Of a DNA stretch of 64,000 nucleotides, positions 15,601-29,877 are shown one piece after another. Each line of letters opens with the position of its first letter. Position 1 is the stretch's first letter. The notes under the pieces are model-generated. The model did not search any database. It was not told the DNA's origin and was given only the letters and a program-made list of their open reading frames with translations. The position numbers and the translations under genes were made by a program. The DNA is from Liolophura sinensis (lineage: Eukaryota > Mollusca > Polyplacophora > Chitonida > Chitonidae), in assembly GCF_032854445.1 (NCBI RefSeq), contig NC_088301.1, positions 13,386,281-13,450,280 of the forward strand, given 5' to 3'.

Positions 15601-18600
15601 TCGGTAGTTCTTGGCAGCTTAAAAACTAATGTTGGCAGACTTTTGAGAAGGCATACCTCTGGTTAATGAAAGACGTGGCGTTGATTTGAATTCCAGGGCT
15701 ATAACCTAGAAATGATTTTGCTGTGAAGATTTGGAGGAGAATGCCGTATCTGACAGACCATTAATAGGGGGATATTGGCTCTCTGATTGGATGTGGCAAC
15801 TTGTTTTCTTCTCCCGATAACATGACTAGGCCAACCAACACCTCTTGGGTAATTCTCCAACCCACGGCTGAATATCGGAACTCTGTCCGCTTGAATGTTT
15901 AGGGAATAGAGAAGAACAGGAAATGACAATTTCTGTATTACCATCCACATTCCTACAGCCTCCTGGCTGGTAATGTGCACAAACAAGATTGCCATACACT
16001 GACCCTGATGACCTGCAAGTTTCCTGCGGAACAGGCATTTATTGGCTTTGGCAGTTACTCCCCGATGTGCACCAAAAATTGTGGGATTTAAGCTTAACCC
16101 CGCTTTGTGTAGTCCCAAACCAAAACTGTTTAATAGCTGCCTTATCACAACATTCATTGCCTACTCCCAAGAAGAAAAGAAACATGTGGATCTTGAAAGT
16201 ATGTGCATTACTTCAACGCCCTTCACACGATAGTTTTCTGTTGCTTTCTTAAATAGATTCTGAACCCGATTACCAGTCATTTGGCAACAAGGACTACTTT
16301 AGTTTTTAGCTCGTAAATATAAAGTTGTCTCCTCTGATATATTATGCAGGGGTTTAGAAAAGAGTTGTATAATGTTTTAATCACATTTGCCAAGCTCTTG
16401 TGTCATTAGGTATTTTTTTTTACAGCTTTCCACAACTAAGTGGTACAAGTTTTCTGCTGTTATACTCATTTCACTGCAAATGTTTTTGCCTTGTAATTAG
16501 TGGTAAAAAGGTAGCCTCTGTAGGTTTATGGAAGTGGCAGTGATTAAGGATGAAAGTGCAGAACCAAACTGAAAACTGTAACATGTCTGTCCTTGGATAA
16601 TCATGTCACTCTTGCCACAGACATATCAAAGCTGTGGTAGAATATGGTGAACAGAAGTTTACATCTATTCACAAAGTCTTATTGAAATGTACTTGCCCTT
16701 AAAAAAATGCATTCCTCAGAGGTCATAAAGTGCTATTTTCGGTGCTGAAACTTCCCAGTAGGGTGTCATCCTGCCTTCCATACAAACCTTACAATATGCT
16801 TGTTATTAAGATGTGTAGAACTCTTAGAATAAGGACATGAATAACCTAGTAATGGTGGTTTAAGGTCAAATATAGTAATACCTGTAACTGCACTCTCCAG
16901 TTCATCTATAATATACATTTATGACTTGGTAATGATTGGGTACAGCTATTAAATGTATTACAGCATATACATTTGTAGGCTACAACACTCCCTTATAGAC
17001 AAGCCACCCACACTACTAGCTGTGATTACTTTCACATAGTGCTTAGCCAAGGCTCTGGGGGCAAAGAAAAAAATCAAAAAGGGGAATGAGCTGTTATGGC
17101 TGCTGAAGTACTTTGATAAAAGCTTACACAGGAAATTACAAACCCTGCTAGATTGGAGCTATGAGACAACTTGGGCTGGAAGTGGAGAATGTCCTGTGAT
17201 CTGGACAGAGGAGGGTCGCGATGGGTGGGCCTGCCAGCCAAGGACGTGATGTTAGCCCAAAAGAAAGGCTCGCCTTCCAGTTGGATTAAACACCCTTTGA
17301 TGAGATGAAATGAGCCTCACAGGACCCTGAGAAAATGTGAGGAAAAACATCAAAAATATTGAGGGTGATCTGGGGTGCAAGTGGTTTAACAGATAAGAGA
17401 GAAGCACATGTCCTTTCCTCCTGCTGACAGATTAAAGAAAGTGTCTTCACAGGGGTCAACCAGACAGCATCTTCACACAACTTGAGCTGATATTGGCAGG
17501 CAAAGTTTCCCAAATCAGAAACACTCTTTGAACTCCAGCCTTCGCTGTTTATACTTGCCTGCTCCTGAATTCTAAGCTGTGTGAAAATGAATAAACAAAT
17601 CTTAGGTGTATTCACTGGAAGATGACAGGTATCAATTACTGTCCACATAATGTGGGTTTTGAATTGGACCCAGTGGCATTCCTAACCCACAGTATAGAGG
17701 GATGTAGCCACCGAGTTCAGTTTGATGTCTACGTGAATAATTTAGATTATCCGTGATTCATGATGTATCTGGTCACCTACTATTTGTGGCGTTCATCGAA
17801 TTTTATTATAACATTGATCAGATACATGTAAATATATTTGGGAATTTGCATGAATAAAGAGATCTGATGTAGATCGATGTACTTGTGCATTGGTTGATAA
17901 TTCAAATCACTACAAAAAGCATTCTGAAAAAAAGGTAATCTGTAACAGTAGCAGTGTGTTTTGACATTGTCCATGACTGAGACATGTTAATTTTGTTGTA
18001 GTCCCTGGGCAACTTAATGCATGGAGATCTCGTTTTATTTATCTACTGTAACAGCCATATCTTCTGAGTACTACCATTGTCAGTGATTGGAACAATAATA
18101 GACTAGTGATCTGTTATCAGATCTAATATCAGTGTTTGATTAAGTTGAAATTCCTTGACTTTCCGCATGTGGATCTTTAGTCATCTCTCTTAGTGGCAAA
18201 TAATTTTAAAAATTGGGAACCATCTAGTGGCATGAAGAATTTGCTAAGTGTTCACATTTTGAAGAGGCTATTCAGCATTACTGTCAGTTAACATTCTCAA
18301 ATGTTGGTCACCTAATCCCATAATCCACCCCTCCTCCTGCAGACATGCACAACTAATGTAGCTACACAAGACCTAACTCATTTAACCAAATGCTACATGT
18401 ACATGTAAAGAGAGCTGAATGCTTTCATAAAAAAAAAAAATCAAAGTACCTACTTTTGTGTTATTATCACTATTTGCACCGGTCACTTGATTAGGCTTCA
18501 CATCCGACAAGTGTTGGGGTTACAGCATTCATTTCACAAACGAGCAAGTACTACACCTTTCCCCTGGGTTCATCCCACAAGTGTCTTCCCTCTTGTTTCA

Positions 18601-21600
18601 TTTGCCTGTTGTACAGAATGCTCAGGTAGAGATAAACAGGCGGTTATGGTTCAGACCAGGCCTTGAAGTGTTTCAGCCTGTGGGCTGTTGGCACTGTAGA
18701 CATGACTGTCCAGAATCATTTGCTCCATCAGCCTGAAAAAAAGGTGTTGTCTCATGCACCATCAGGCCTATCTGTGGGTTAAGCCACTGACACTTTTATC
18801 ATGCTGATGTGCCAGGCTTGTTTGACAGACGCCCCTAGCTCCCTGCTCTAAACACCACCACTGGAGAGACTTAAGGTGCACAGCAGGCTGCCATCAGGTC
18901 AGCCATTGTAGACAGGAATCTGCCGGTTAATGTCTTAATGAGCAGCCGGCATGGTAACCTTTATGGTCCAAACCAGTCCAAACACTTGTAAATGTCTCTG
19001 GTATGACTCTGTCAGCTGGTGTACATACAAGTCGACATATTAGTTCAGCTTCAGACCAACTGAATACCTCTCTGCTATGAAGCTACGCATATCCTTGTGA
19101 GCTACATTTATCATCTTTGTTATTCTGAGGCTCGTCAGAATGATAATTAAAACTCTATTATCATTTGGACCAAGCACGAAGAAGGCTGTGAAAAAAATGC
19201 TTTAATTGTTTGACATAAGTTCCCTCTACCTGAGGCAATTTTATTATGACCCACTACAGCCAAATCTGCAATAATTTGTTTAAGTATGGAGAGTTCGAGA
19301 GCATTGAACCTCAGCCCTAGGTGGTTTTAATACCCAGTGGGGGAATCCCAGCTCCAATGTCATTGGTTAAAGCATCATGTTTACCTGCCCTGATAAGACC
19401 AAATCTAATTTACTTTCTAATTAACTAATAATTTGCCAGGAGACAAGGTGTGACATTAATTATTTGTCAGATAATCAGGTAAACAAGACAGAAGCACTAT
19501 AAGACGAGGGGCATCCATTTACTCTGTCTGATACACATGCATGTACACTTGTTCCTTGGTAATTGTCACACCTTTTAACGTTGTTCTTGGCTTTCCCAGA
19601 GTTGAATTGTTCTATTAAAGACCCATTTCAGGCAAGATTCTTCTATTGATGAATGGAAGAAGAAAGGTATCCAGTCCAGCACAACATGAGTTATTTCATA
19701 GAGCATGCATTCATTTTCTCAGATCTTCAAATAATCCTGTTAATATTGAGTGCTTACAGAAACAAAGTTTGCGGCCATTTTTGTTAGGGCTCCCTATAGC
19801 TTAGAAAGAGATACTTGGCATGTGGTTAGGGCATCAAGAGAAAGATGGTACACTTAATATAGCTAGAGAGAAGATAGTGTGTGAAGACACTAAATATAGA
19901 GCAAACTTCAGATTTCCCTTATGCCTATCTCATTTGATATTAGATACTACATAAAATACGTGTGACAGGGAAAAATTCCCCCCTCTACACAACCCGTGTT
20001 ACATCGGGTGGGAAACTTGTATCTTCAGAAATTGAATGTGTTCGGTCTGTATCAGCTAGTCCTTGAGGGCAGTGGTGTGTTTAATACTGTACTCAGGGAG
20101 TGAGCTGTATGTCCATGATTTATGTCACAAACTATAGTGGGCTTCAGTGGCTTTCTGGGCTGCTGGGTATGTATTAGGGGTTGGCTGGTAACCAGTGTAT
20201 TTGATAACTTCACCTGCTGGGCTACTCAAAACCCATGTTACTAGGCTGCTTCTCAATCCCAGGCGGTGTAGCTCAAGCTTATAGGCAGTACATCCTATAC
20301 TGGGCTTATATATACACACTATAACCATATACCCTGTGGAATAATCACACGGACATTAGATAATGTCGGCTTGGCGGTGACTTGTGAAACTTACAACATA
20401 ATTGTTCCTGGTGATTTATAATAGAGTACTCACCCCCCCCCCTGGTGAAGTCCTGCCCAGCCCAGTGAGGTTCTGTATGAACGGCCAGTTGATACACTTG
20501 TAAGTGGAGTAGCCAGCTCTTTTAGCAATCCAATCCTGTGTTATTGATGTGTTCTCTTTCATCTCTTAACAGCTGTGGTACCATCCATGTGAAGTAATAT
20601 CACAGACGCGCACACAGTAACACTATAGTTCATTCTAAATGAGGCTGTGCTGGATGCCTTCAATTTCACAACTACTAGTTCCAATGTTTCTGATTTTTCC
20701 CATCTTTCCTCCTCCAGGGATACACAGATGATTTTCCAAACATGTATTTCCTCTATTATTCATCTTGATTGCCTTAAAGCAGTTCACAACTGCAGGCATC
20801 GGGACATAAATATGGAGATTCTCAGCACTGGGCTGTAAACATTCATCACACATCACACATCATCGCTGTGCAATTACATGTAAACACGTTTCCACAATAG
20901 CTTGTACCTCCATGAAATTGCTCTGCCAAGTTGTAGATCCTTAGGATACTGTGTTAGGTAAGCCCTCTGCTCCTGGTCAGTCAGGGACACTAGGCTGGTT
21001 ACTCTTTAACCCTCTCTGTCCCCTACTGTGTAGTTCCCAGCCTGTTTGTTTGAACTGTCCCCCCTCACCAGTCAGTAGGATATCCTCTCTGAGAACTGCT
21101 GTCTGCAATAAATAGCATTTAATTTCCTTAGGGATTTTGCCTTGCTTTATCCTGGCATATATTCAATACTGGCGATACATTCGCCTAGCCTTGGCCATAA
21201 TAGTAAACATGTCAAACATTTTCATTTAAGTGATTTAGACGATTAGATTTGTAAGGCTTATGCAGAGGGCTAGCAGAGGTGTGTTGAATAGAGGCTAGGG
21301 AATGCAGAGGGGCAATGTTGAAAGAAGCTTTCACAGTGCTTGGATATCTGAGGAGAGACAGGGATATGTTTGGGGTTTCCCAGGCATGCGGTCTCCTCTC
21401 TCATTTCCCCCACCAGCCGACACAGAGCTTTGGCCCAACAAGACTTCTCCATGTTCTTCTTTCAAGTAGACAGTAAATACAAATCTGCAGGCCAATTGCT
21501 TAGCTTTTCAAGTTGGCAGTATCACTATGTGTTGTAGTCCCACTGTCACAGATCACCATTGACAGAGCCCTAAAACCTCTGTTTCACCAGTCCTTTCTTT

Positions 21601-24600
21601 TTTTTTTTTTTGCTCTTGGTTTATTTCCCGAACATTTTCCACAACCCACAGCTTCTTTATCCATGTATTTACAGACAACAGACATGTATTTGGGCTTTCT
21701 TAGGCTGGGACAAAGAATGTTAATTGTATGTTACTGTGAACCTTTGTCAGTCTGTGGCTGTTTTACCTGTGTTAGTGTCACTGATTAGGAGTGGACTGCC
21801 TGCCGTGGAGTCTGGACTGTGTGTGAAAACAGCCGCATGGCACAGGGGTAAATTGAAACCCTCTTGGGATGTTGTCCCAGGGCTCCCAATAACAGTTCCT
21901 ACAACATATTGCAATACACTACTCTCATTTAATCCAAGAACCAGTCCCTCTTCTCATTGCAAAAAAGGGATCTCATTTTTCAAAAGGGAATCCCAGAATG
22001 AAATGTTTGTTTTGCTGATAACTTACAGTATTGCTACCTGTTTTCTTTATGTCTGCCCTCGCTCCCACCCACCCACCCACCACTCTATCCACTTTCATTC
22101 CCATATTTATTTTCCTATTTTGATTAAATCCTGGAGTAGCAATGGCAGCTTGTCATTTACAGGGAAGTCCAATTAAAATTCCCTTTGAAAACGCTGCTAT
22201 GGGATAAAGTCGCAGCCAGTTATCCCCTAGAGAGAGGGATCAGTTTGGCCTGCCCCATGGAATGTTCAGTAGAGAAAGAACTTGTCAGGGGCAGCATTAG
22301 ACTCAAATAGTCCTCACCCCAATTTCATCTTGCTTCCTTCATGAGATGTTCATTTTATGTACATGTAGCTGCTAAGTTCTTATGTTTCAGCTATAGTGCT
22401 AAATGAGATATGGTTGGCTTACTGTATTGGACTCAAAAATTTTCCCAAAGAGTTCTTTTGTTTTAGAGGTAATTATAGTGTATGCTTCTGACTTATGGCA
22501 CAGTCACTGATATTACAAAAATGGATACAGGTGCTATTTGGCTGAAATACAAAATACATAATTCTGAATGTTCAAATACAGGCTAGCACCTGTATTTGCT
22601 CTTGATTAAAATTAAACTTTTGTGTGTGTTATTACCGTAGAATCTGGTTTAAGGGTCTTTTTTCCGTAGTTAAAATACCCCACACCCCCTAGCAACACAA
22701 TGCCTATTCGTCGTATGTACCCGAATTATTCAAATAAACCCAGTGGAAGAGTAAAAAATTGCAGTTTAAGACTGAACTGTTGGAGTGGAAAAAATAGCAA
22801 CAAATAACAAATGAAAATGTAAAACCAACATTATAAAGTTGGGCATTATTCAGCTTCTCCCCTGGTTACATCTTGGCTCATAACCTGAAGTGGTTTAGTG
22901 TTCAGTTAGTTTGATTTGTCTTCAGAATCAAGGCAGGCAGTGCAATATCCGGTATGACTACGTGACTATCAGTACTTCGAGATAGCAGCAGGGAAAATCA
23001 ATACAGATTACTTATCTTTCATTGGAGATGTAACACTGTTATGCTGTATTAAATCCATCAGTACAAACTGCCGTATCAATCACTCTGGGCAACTCAGATG
23101 CACATTCTGCACATTTAGCCTATCAGCTTTTTACCACGATGAATTTTTGCTATTTACGAGTTCAATTCGCGGCAATGATAATAATCCTGTTCGTTTTATT
23201 TGGCTTCCTACGAGGCATCGTATGGCAGTATGGATAAAAGTTATACCCTGTAGCTTGTAGCTCAGGAACAGAATACGATACATGACTAGAGTATAACCTG
23301 AACAGCCTGCGTGAAAGTAGGAGTGGTTGTAGTAGGGCATACTTGATGCTCATGCAATACTTTTTACGCACCCCATGAATACTAACAGGCACATGGTGCA
23401 CTGGACTCTTATATACACATACACTCAAAACACCTGACTATTTGACAGCTGTTAGACACAGCCGTCTCATTATGGCATAGGATTGTTGTGAATTTACCTG
23501 TGTGAAAGGCTTACCTGAGAACTGTCCTCACTTTACTTGTCCTGTTGATCCGACATCCCACAAGGCTTGTGACTGGCCAGCACTTAGCCTCACATTATTG
23601 TTAGTCTACGCTCAGGCCCCACTGTGGGAGCGCATTGCTGTAATCTATGCAGTGCTGATTTGACTGCTAAGTTGGGAGGCACAAAGCCCCTGCCACTTGG
23701 CCCCCAACTACCATGAAAGACCAGAATAGCTTTCACTAAGGATATTACATTTTGTCACAAAAGGGAAGGCTGTCCATGCATTTCAAAGTTGGCAAAAGAT
23801 TCCAGCGTGATTAATGCAGCTGGTGATATAATTCATCGTTCCATCACAGCCACTGTCTATGGGCCCCGCATAACTCCCAGTGGCCAGGCTGCTACTATGG
23901 TGACCTTGGCAGTCCCGTCAAGATCTCCCCCACCCCAGTCGACTCTACAAGCCTCTTAGCCTCGCACCATTAGATTACCCGTCCTCCCAGTGGTAATAAG
24001 ATAATTAATTTTCTGTATACACACCAGTTTACTTATTGGTGTATTGGACCCCTTTGGCATGCTTTGAGATAGCGTCACATCTATTATACAAAAGGATCAA
24101 TTTAGGTTGGGTGCAGAGGGGGAGGGCAGGGGGGACAATGTTTGAAATATGTCTCCCCAGAGAGGTTTAATATTGCCTGATCCACCTTTGTATTCCAGCC
24201 CCTTTTCAGTTACCCATGCAGCGGACTCCTGTATTCAAGGATTAGGTGGGGTTAATGCTTTCCAAAGGTGAAACTCTGCCCTAGAGAAGGTTCAACCACT
24301 CTGACCAGTTAAATAATTGGTCCTTTTGTGCCAAGCTGGTCTTCCATAGACAGACTTAACATGGACGATTCTGCTGGCATTGGCATCCTCTTGCAATGAT
24401 ATCTTCTTACACCATTAAACCATTACTCCACAAATAAGTGGACTGGCTGCTCAAGGGGCATGGGATGACAAAACTATGTAATGTGCCAGCAGACTCCACT
24501 GGGGCAGAGCTGTGTGTAAAGCCACACAGGTAGACATACGTCTCTTTGAGACAACAAAAGCAGGATGATCAGTCCAGAAGACCAGAAACAATGGATGTAT

Positions 24601-27600
24601 GATTACAATAAAATTGCACGGTCTCTTCATGCGACAGGCATTATCTGGATTCTCAGAAGCGCAGAACATCATAGAGAAATTCTCCTGAAGCAGTGACTCT
24701 TTGATGACAACCCCTTGGAGATTTGCCTGAATGGAACAATGGGTGGGGTAAAGCTCTTTATAGTCAAGGAAGCCGTTGGAAGAAGCACACACATGGCTTT
24801 GGCAGTTGTAAACTACTTGTGTATGGGTATGTTTTGAGAGTACGTGACGGGGGTGGGGAGAATGGCTGATATCACAGATCATACACAATTCCTCAGAGGC
24901 TCATTGGTGGCTTCCCTAGTCAGTCGTGTCCTGGTAAACATTTGATATGTCGTACAGTTGCCAAAGGTTTGTCAACCATGTTAGCTCTGTCAGGGCATAA
25001 TGCACAGATTTTGGGAAAGGACTTGTTCACTCACTGTTGAGAAAATTTTAATGCAAAACCACGTATTTTGAGAAGGAATTGTACCAGAGAGCTGTGATTT
25101 TCATAATATACCCTAACTCTTCAAACAACGAAAAAGAGCCATGCATATGGGGAAAAAGATATAGTGTGGAAAATCAGCCGTCTATTGAATTGGGGCATTT
25201 GTATTTGCAAATTGGGAAACTAGATCATGGCATTGAGGTCTAGTATCAGCCCCTGTGGCATAGGTAGATAATGGTTTGTCTGTACAATTTACATATATGT
25301 TGATGGATTTGATGCTGTCATCTTAAAACAATGCATATTATTTTTTTGTATACACACCAGTTTACTTATTGGTGTATTGGACCCCTTTGGCATGCTTTGA
25401 GATAGCGTCACATCTATTATACAAAAGGATCAATTTAGGTTGGGTGCAGAGGGGGAGGGCAGGGGGGACAATGTTTGAAATATGTCTCCCCAGAGAGGTT
25501 TAATATTGCCTGATCCACCTTTGTATTCCAGCCCCTTTTCAGTTACCCATGCAGCGGACTCCTGTATTCAAGGATTAGGTGGGGTTAATGCTTTCCAAAG
25601 GTGAAACTCTGCCCTAGAGAAGGTTCAACCACTCTGACCAGTTAAATAATTGGTCCTTTTGTGCCAAGCTGGTCTTCCATAGACAGACTTAACATGGACG
25701 ATTCTGCTGGCATTGGCATCCTCTTGCAATGATATCTTCTTACACCATTAAACCATTACTCCACAAATAAGTGGACTGGCTGCTCAAGGGGCATGGGATG
25801 ACAAAACTATGTAATGTGCCAGCAGACTCCACTGGGGCAGAGCTGTGTGTAAAGCCACACAGGTAGACATACGTCTCTTTGAGACAACAAAAGCAGGATG
25901 ATCAGTCCAGAAGACCAGAAACAATGGATGTATGATTACAATAAAATTGCACGGTCTCTTCATGCGACAGGCATTATCTGGATTCTCAGAAGCGCAGAAC
26001 ATCATAGAGAAATTCTCCTGAAGCAGTGACTCTTTGATGACAACCCCTTGGAGATTTGCCTGAATGGAACAATGGGTGGGGTAAAGCTCTTTATAGTCAA
26101 GGAAGCCGTTGGAAGAAGCACACACATGGCTTTGGCAGTTGTAAACTACTTGTGTATGGGTATGTTTTGAGAGTACGTGACGGGGGTGGGGAGAATGGCT
26201 GATATCACAGATCATACACAATTCCTCAGAGGCTCATTGGTGGCTTCCCTAGTCAGTCGTGTCCTGGTAAACATTTGATATGTCGTACAGTTGCCAAAGG
26301 TTTGTCAACCATGTTAGCTCTGTCAGGGCATAATGCACAGATTTTGGGAAAGGACTTGTTCACTCACTGTTGAGAAAATTTTAATGCAAAACCACGTATT
26401 TTGAGAAGGAATTGTACCAGAGAGCTGTGATTTTCATAATATACCCTAACTCTTCAAACAACGAAAAAGAGCCATGCATATGGGGAAAAAGATATAGTGT
26501 GGAAAATCAGCCGTCTATTGAATTGGGGCATTTGTATTTGCAAATTGGGAAACTAGATCATGGCATTGAGGTCTAGTATCAGCCCCTGTGGCATAGGTAG
26601 ATAATGGTTTGTCTGTACAATTTACATATATGTTGATGGATTTGATGCTGTCATCTTAAAACAATGCATATTATTTTTTTTATTTTGTTTTATTTTTTTT
26701 TTATTTATTATCCTAACGGCTGTTAGGCATAAAAGCCACGCATTTTGTGGTCACAGAATCAGAGGTATTGCCGGAACTGATCACCTACTCATTGCTGGCC
26801 GTCATCCTGTTTCCTGTGAGACAACGCCATTACGTGCATAAATGACTCCCAGACTATTCTCAAAAAAAAAAACAACAAAAAAAAAAAAACGGAGGTATAC
26901 ACATGAAAGATGCTTTTGTTTCTGTGGGGAAGACAACCTAGAGACTGGACTCTTGTCATTGTAGTGTTCACTGGTTATGGGTTGGTTAAGTGAAGAGTTA
27001 ACATTAGACCAGCCCATTGATCTCAAGGGCCTTGTTTGCCTCAATAAAATGGGTAAACTCCAAACCCTATGTTGACTTACTCTAGACATCCTGTTATGTC
27101 ATGTCTTTGTACATATACAACCACTCGGACCATTACCTACTTGTTCTGCAGTAAATGCCGAATGCTCCCATACTGCCTTGGAAATATAAGTTGCATAGCG
27201 TGCCTCTCATATAGGCTTGTTATGTTATCAGAGCCTTGCCTTGACATGGTCAGTGATGTAGAAACATTGTATTGGGTACTGTGAAATTAGCAGAAATGGA
27301 AAGAAAATGGATCTTAAAAGGCAATTTTACTGTGAACATATATTTTATTATGAAGAACAGCAGTCTGAAAACCTCTCGCTCATATGGAAAGCAGCACGTG
27401 CTTTAAGATCTTTGACCTGATTGAGGCCATGCTCCTGTCACATGTCCAGCTCTGTACCTTGATGTTGTACACACTGCTGCATCATCATTGCTGCTACAGA
27501 TAAGGGTGATTGCACCATGCATGCAATTTGAAACAGCATGAACAAATGTAGCATCAGACCTCCTGGAGTAATCCAGGCTATGTTTGATTCAAACCTGTCA

Positions 27601-29846
27601 AAAGGGTTTTGGGGAGCCACAGGTTTGGGATCCCAAACTTTCATACCTTTGATCTATTTGCATATATAAAAATGGTGAAATGGACAACTTTGTAATTCAA
27701 AATGACTAATTTAACTGTTCAGCTAGATCAGCCCCAGGACTTGAATCTCCTGTTGCTGCTGCATGGATATAGTTGTCAAAATTTGGTGTTTTGTTTGACA
27801 GAAAAAACAAATTGCCTCTTACCTAGAGATGTCTGTTGTATTCGGATAAAGATGGCATAGTTGCCATTAATCCCCAGGCTGTGGTAATTGCCTCCAACTG
27901 TTCTGTATAGAGCATACTGACTGTTAGCAAGCCCTTCTGGCTGCAGCTGGAGGTTACCCAGCACTGCTGATCATCCCACACATTACACACTGGTGCTTTG
28001 TGACCAAAAGCATATGGAAAAAGGAGAAGCTAAATAATTGGCTGGCCTTTGATGTCTTCGAATGCAGAAGGAATTATTCCCACTTGATCTGGCGTGCATG
28101 TGTTCTCTGTGGAGAGACCAGCACTGTGCGTTCCTGCAAAAAGAGAGAAACCCTACAGTGTCTCGCTTCTGCGAGAAATAGATCTGCTTGAAAACTGTCG
28201 TTTCTCTGTTTGATAACTCCTTACCTTGATAACAAAAAAGCCTCCTCCAAGTGGTTGAACAAGAGGAGAAGGAAGAATCATGCAGCTCGCAAAGAAGCTA
28301 AGCCGTCGTCTTTGATACGCCTCTTACATACAAGCCTTTAGAAATGTTGATCAGAGAGTAGCTGTAGTATCTAGAGGATTCTACCCTAACCATGTAGTTA
28401 GCTTCTCTACAACACCAGTTCCTATCTCTGTTCTGGCTGGCATGAAGCCTGTCACCCCATATCTGCATCAAAGCCAACACCTTTTCAGCCTCCAGTTAGT
28501 GCTCTGCTTGGCTCATTTCTCACACCAATTGACTACTGCCACAAGCTGTGAAGAGCTTTAGAAGGGATTTGAATATCACCCTGCTATTTGATGGACAGAG
28601 CAGGGGAGTTTTAATATCCAAGTTTGCCTTGGGGGGGACGAACTGGTTACACAGCAATATTCAATGTCAGGCCCATAGTGTACTTTTTACTCCAGCTTTC
28701 TGATATTAAAATAGCCAGGGTTTACACAACCCTGTGTTGCTGACCAGAACAGCTGAATTAACACATCAGGTGAAATAGACAGCTACATGTGGGCAAAACA
28801 TTGGCAGAGAGACACATGGCCTATTACCCAGGAATACTTTAGGATTTAGTGGTGAAGTACTAAACTAGAAGGTGTCGATAGACACAGGATAAGATGTAAT
28901 GTCCTGATATGCCATAGGCATGTTTATGGAGTACATCCAGGCTTGCCTCTGTGTTCTTGCCAGCCTGCTATATCTAAGGCTCCTATTCTTCAGCTGTCCT
29001 ACTAAATTCATGTGCCTGATTCCCTGTAAGTCATTTTTGTCTGCTTATAGTTCAGTAGGGACTTTCGTTACCTGAAGATAATGCCAGAAAACAGTTGCTC
29101 ACTTTAAGATTTCATCCATTCATATATAAAAAGTGTCTGGAAAGAATTGAAGTATTTACCTATTCCATTTAGCTGCATTACTGTGTGGCTCCAAGCTATT
29201 CTTCATTTGCTCTCCTTGTGGATCTCCCCAGATGGATAGAAAAAGGATTAAATTTCCATGGCAGTGGTGGGGGGAAAAAAGACATTCGGGTGTTGGAGTT
29301 CATTTATAAACCATTCAGCAACATGCCTCCATGTACAATGTGCCCTAATTGAACTGTGGCAGGAAATAAATGAGCTTGTGTGTGACAGAGTGTTGATTTT
29401 GCTGTCTTCATTTGGGTGCTGGCTGTGTAATTGATTTGAGGAGGATATTGTGTATGGGCCGGTGGACGGATATGCCGTCTAACCAGAAACCTGGGAATCT
29501 TAAGGGAGATGTCCCAGGCAGATGGTAATTAAGGATGTAAGTAAAGGTTGAACTTGGAGGTGGTTTCCAGGCAGCTGTAGAGAGGCAAACCTCTGTAGTC
29601 TTAACAATACAGATATTCCACACCACTTTGCCACCACAGAATCGCACACAAAATAGTCCTGGCACTATAAACACTACTATTATTTTGCTTGTTTGTCTTG
29701 GGTGTTGTCGATATTGTTAAAGTTAGTCATAAGCTAGAACTCCCGTCTTCTAAATAGAATAGGTGGCAACGATAAACTTTGACAGTGTGATTGCAAACTT
29801 AATTCATCCGTACCAGCTGAAAGTGGCTTTACTAAATATGTAGTAC

Positions 29847-29877
<31 letters not shown>

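Noticed and set aside
15699-16157. A 152-codon minus-strand frame in the giant intron as a nested gene
   Set aside because: No domain, and overlapping open frames on both strands suggest chance in a locally stop-poor region.
21724-22176. A 150-codon plus-strand frame as an extra SSBP exon or nested gene
   Set aside because: Composition is not SSBP-like, it has no plausible flanking splice pair in phase, and no domain is seen.
24451-26221. A duplicated 145-residue gene on the minus strand (24451-24888 and 25784-26221)
   Set aside because: No recognisable domain, and it appears twice only because the whole 1,333-bp segment is duplicated. Composition is like intron sequence.
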